From Spirosoma sp. (GTDB taxonomy: Bacteria > Bacteroidota > Bacteroidia > Cytophagales > Spirosomataceae), in the NCBI GenBank assembly GCA_025351545.1, contig JANXVQ010000592.1, forward strand, positions 1 to 7,654: a stretch of DNA of 7,654 bases, read 5' to 3'. The position numbers were made by a program, and so were the translations under genes. The notes beneath the pieces were generated by a model, which had not been told where the DNA came from, searched no databases, and saw only the letters and a program-made list of their open reading frames with translations. Shown one piece after another: positions 6,968 through 7,654 of this stretch; position 1 is the stretch's first letter; each line of letters begins with the position of its first letter.

Positions 6968-7076
6968 CAATGGCAGACATAATTCCGCAAGGCGGGCTCT
7001 GTTTGCCGAAAAGTCAGATGTGGTTTCCTTGCGGACCTTCACCCTCGTATGTCGTTGTCTCGATGTTCTGAGTTTG
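6936..7076 (-). ncRNA. Structured small RNA or attenuated leader, unidentified
   Basis: A consensus -7 box at 7083-7090 and the terminator at 6936-6967 bound a transcript of about 140 nt with no convincing reading frame. It can fold into a long stem-loop: GACATA/TATGTC (7048-7053 with 6976-6981), an asymmetric internal loop (12 against 2 nt), a perfect 9-bp stem TCCGCAAGG/CCTTGCGGA (7027-7035 with 6984-6992), an internal loop, then TCTG/CAGA (7015-7018 with 6998-7001) and TTT/AAA closing the tip loop. It lacks the conserved SRP RNA motif and does not match any riboswitch core I know. A long hairpin with an internal bulge recalls 6S RNA, but that is only a shape resemblance. The other reading is an attenuator leader of the rplC operon, 150 bases upstream of rplC. 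Confidence 0.55.
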
Positions 7077-7082
7077 GGAGTG

Positions 7083-7090
7083 CAAAAGTA
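7083..7090 (-). promoter_or_regulatory. -7 box of the small RNA or leader promoter
   Basis: Minus-strand TACTTTTG is a full match to TAnnTTTG. A run TTTTTC (7111-7116) lies 20 bases upstream where a TTTG -33 element is expected, so the upstream element is only partial. Transcription should start near 7076. The box lies 26 bases past the stop codon of the remnant reading frame at 7117. Confidence 0.55.
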
Positions 7091-7116
7091 GAGAATAGTT
7101 AGGAGAAATGGAAAAA

Positions 7117-7380
7117 TTATTTTAAAGAAGTTTTTGCCGAAGTTTTTTGCAACCAATCCATCCAATCTTTAGCCACTTCATCACCATTGTAAACTTTGTC
7201 AATTATCTTCCCGAAGGAGTCTCGCTTCATTTTGAAAAACTGATGATCGTGGTCATAATATGATTTTAGAGTTAGCTTTTTATTCCATCCCGTGTTTGTA
7301 GAAAACTTACCATGCCCGTCGTCGCGTCTCGACAGAACAAACTCATGTCTCTAAACAGTAGGTTTGCCCGTTTTTCTCAT
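7117..7380 (-). pseudogene. Small unknown reading frame broken by one amber codon
   Basis: The frame from an ATG at 7380 reads MRKTGKPTV, then TAG (7351-7353), then 77 further sense codons to a TAA at 7117-7119. The 77-residue part, with segments such as EFVLSRRDDGHGKFSTNTGW and GDEVAKDWMDWLQK, looks protein-like: mixed polar composition, several Trp/Tyr/Phe, no low complexity. Without the TAG it would be an 87-residue protein; a single CAG-to-TAG change would explain it. A codon TAA stands directly before the ATG, so the frame does not extend further. The only internal ATG (7230) would give just 37 residues. I do not recognise a family. Likely a gene remnant; the first nine codons may be a chance match. 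Confidence 0.4.
7359..7366 (+). promoter_or_regulatory. -7 box of the isomerase-like gene
   Basis: Plus-strand TAGGTTTG matches TAnnTTTG fully and lies 55 bases before the ATG at 7422, implying a leader of roughly 50 nt. No TTG is seen at the -33 position. It overlaps the 5' end of the minus-strand remnant. Confidence 0.5.
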
Positions 7381-7421
7381 TTACTGTATTAATCTCCAAA
7401 CGCCTGAATTCTCTACCGTTC

Positions 7422-7654
7422 ATGTCTCAATCTGTAACTCGTCGTCAAACACTGGCGGCCCTAACTGCCTCCGTAGGGGCATCGTTCTCTCCGAATTCGC
7501 TGGAATCTATGCCCGCGCCTACTGCCCAGCCCGCCTTCACGATTTGCCTGAATATGAGTACGATCCGGGGACAAAAGCTCGGTTTTGTGAAAGAATTGGA
7601 AGCGGCTTCAAAAGCCGGTTTTCGATCGGTCGAAATATGGGTGGAGACGTTACA
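7422..7654 (+). CDS. Sugar phosphate isomerase/epimerase-like protein, Tat-exported, 5' part only
   Basis: The visible 77 residues start MSQSVTRRQTLAALTASVGA: a twin-arginine motif (T-R-R-Q-T-L, residues 6-11) followed by a short, weakly hydrophobic stretch, consistent with Tat export. After a Pro/Ala-rich linker (about 25-38) comes FTICLNMSTIRGQKLGFVKE (39-58) and AASKAGFRSVEIWVE (61-75), the first beta strand, helix and second strand of a xylose-isomerase-like TIM barrel (AP endonuclease 2 superfamily). The family includes IolE/IolI-type enzymes that bind divalent metal; the metal ligands lie beyond the window, so substrate and activity cannot be given. The gene is divergent from the ribosomal operon and functionally unrelated. 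The ATG at 7422 is the first after the in-frame stop at 7359. It runs off the right edge. Confidence 0.85.
   Translation, partial: MSQSVTRRQTLAALTASVGASFSPNSLESMPAPTAQPAFTICLNMSTIRGQKLGFVKELEAASKAGFRSVEIWVETL

Noticed and set aside
6936..7076. Identification of the structured RNA as SRP RNA, tmRNA or a TPP or cobalamin riboswitch
   Set aside because: The conserved SRP loop motif, a tRNA-like end and the conserved riboswitch cores are not present.
6911..7165. 84-codon minus-strand frame across the terminator and the structured RNA
   Set aside because: It runs through the terminator hairpin and the RNA stems, has no family resemblance, and starts inside the other reading frame at 7117-7350.

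Overview
The window holds most of a bacterial S10-spc ribosomal protein operon, all on the minus strand and read from right to left: rplC, rplD, rplW, rplB, rpsS, rplV, rpsC, rplP, rpmC, rpsQ, rplN, rplX, rplE and the first 75 codons of rpsN, which runs off the left edge. The protein sequences, the lack of clear Shine-Dalgarno sequences and the -7 boxes of type TAnnTTTG point to a member of the Bacteroidota. The style of the proteins and spacers suggests Cytophagales, perhaps near Spirosoma, but that placement is inference.

Layout: positions 1-6785 are ribosomal genes, mostly 2-30 bases apart. Two spacers break this packing: 102 bases between rpsS and rplV, and 91 bases between rpsC and rplP. 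Both carry short repeats, and the first can fold as a nested hairpin. Two proteins have low-complexity additions to an otherwise standard core: S17 has an Ala/Pro/Glu/Gln-rich N-terminal arm of about 38 residues, and S3 has a Gly/Arg/Asn-rich C-terminal tail of about 85 residues.

Positions 6786-7116 are the control region. A perfect -7 box at 6873-6880 lies about 90 bases before rplC. Further upstream another perfect -7 box (7083-7090) is followed by a long branched stem-loop and a strong intrinsic terminator (6936-6967), all on the minus strand. This defines a transcript of about 140 nt. It is either a free-standing small RNA or an attenuated leader of the ribosomal operon; an 8-base repeat that could allow antiterminator pairing makes the second idea worth testing. 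rpsJ, the usual first gene of the S10 operon, is absent.

Positions 7117-7380 hold a small minus-strand reading frame that lacks a usable full-length start and is broken by one amber codon, probably a gene remnant. From 7422 to the right edge a divergent plus-strand gene begins, encoding an apparently exported (twin-arginine) sugar phosphate isomerase/epimerase-like protein with its own -7 box at 7359-7366.

The fourteen ribosomal proteins work together in both subunits: S3, S14, S17 and S19 in the small one; L2, L3, L4, L5, L14, L16, L22, L23, L24 and L29 in the large one. Their joint transcription fits coordinated supply for ribosome assembly.
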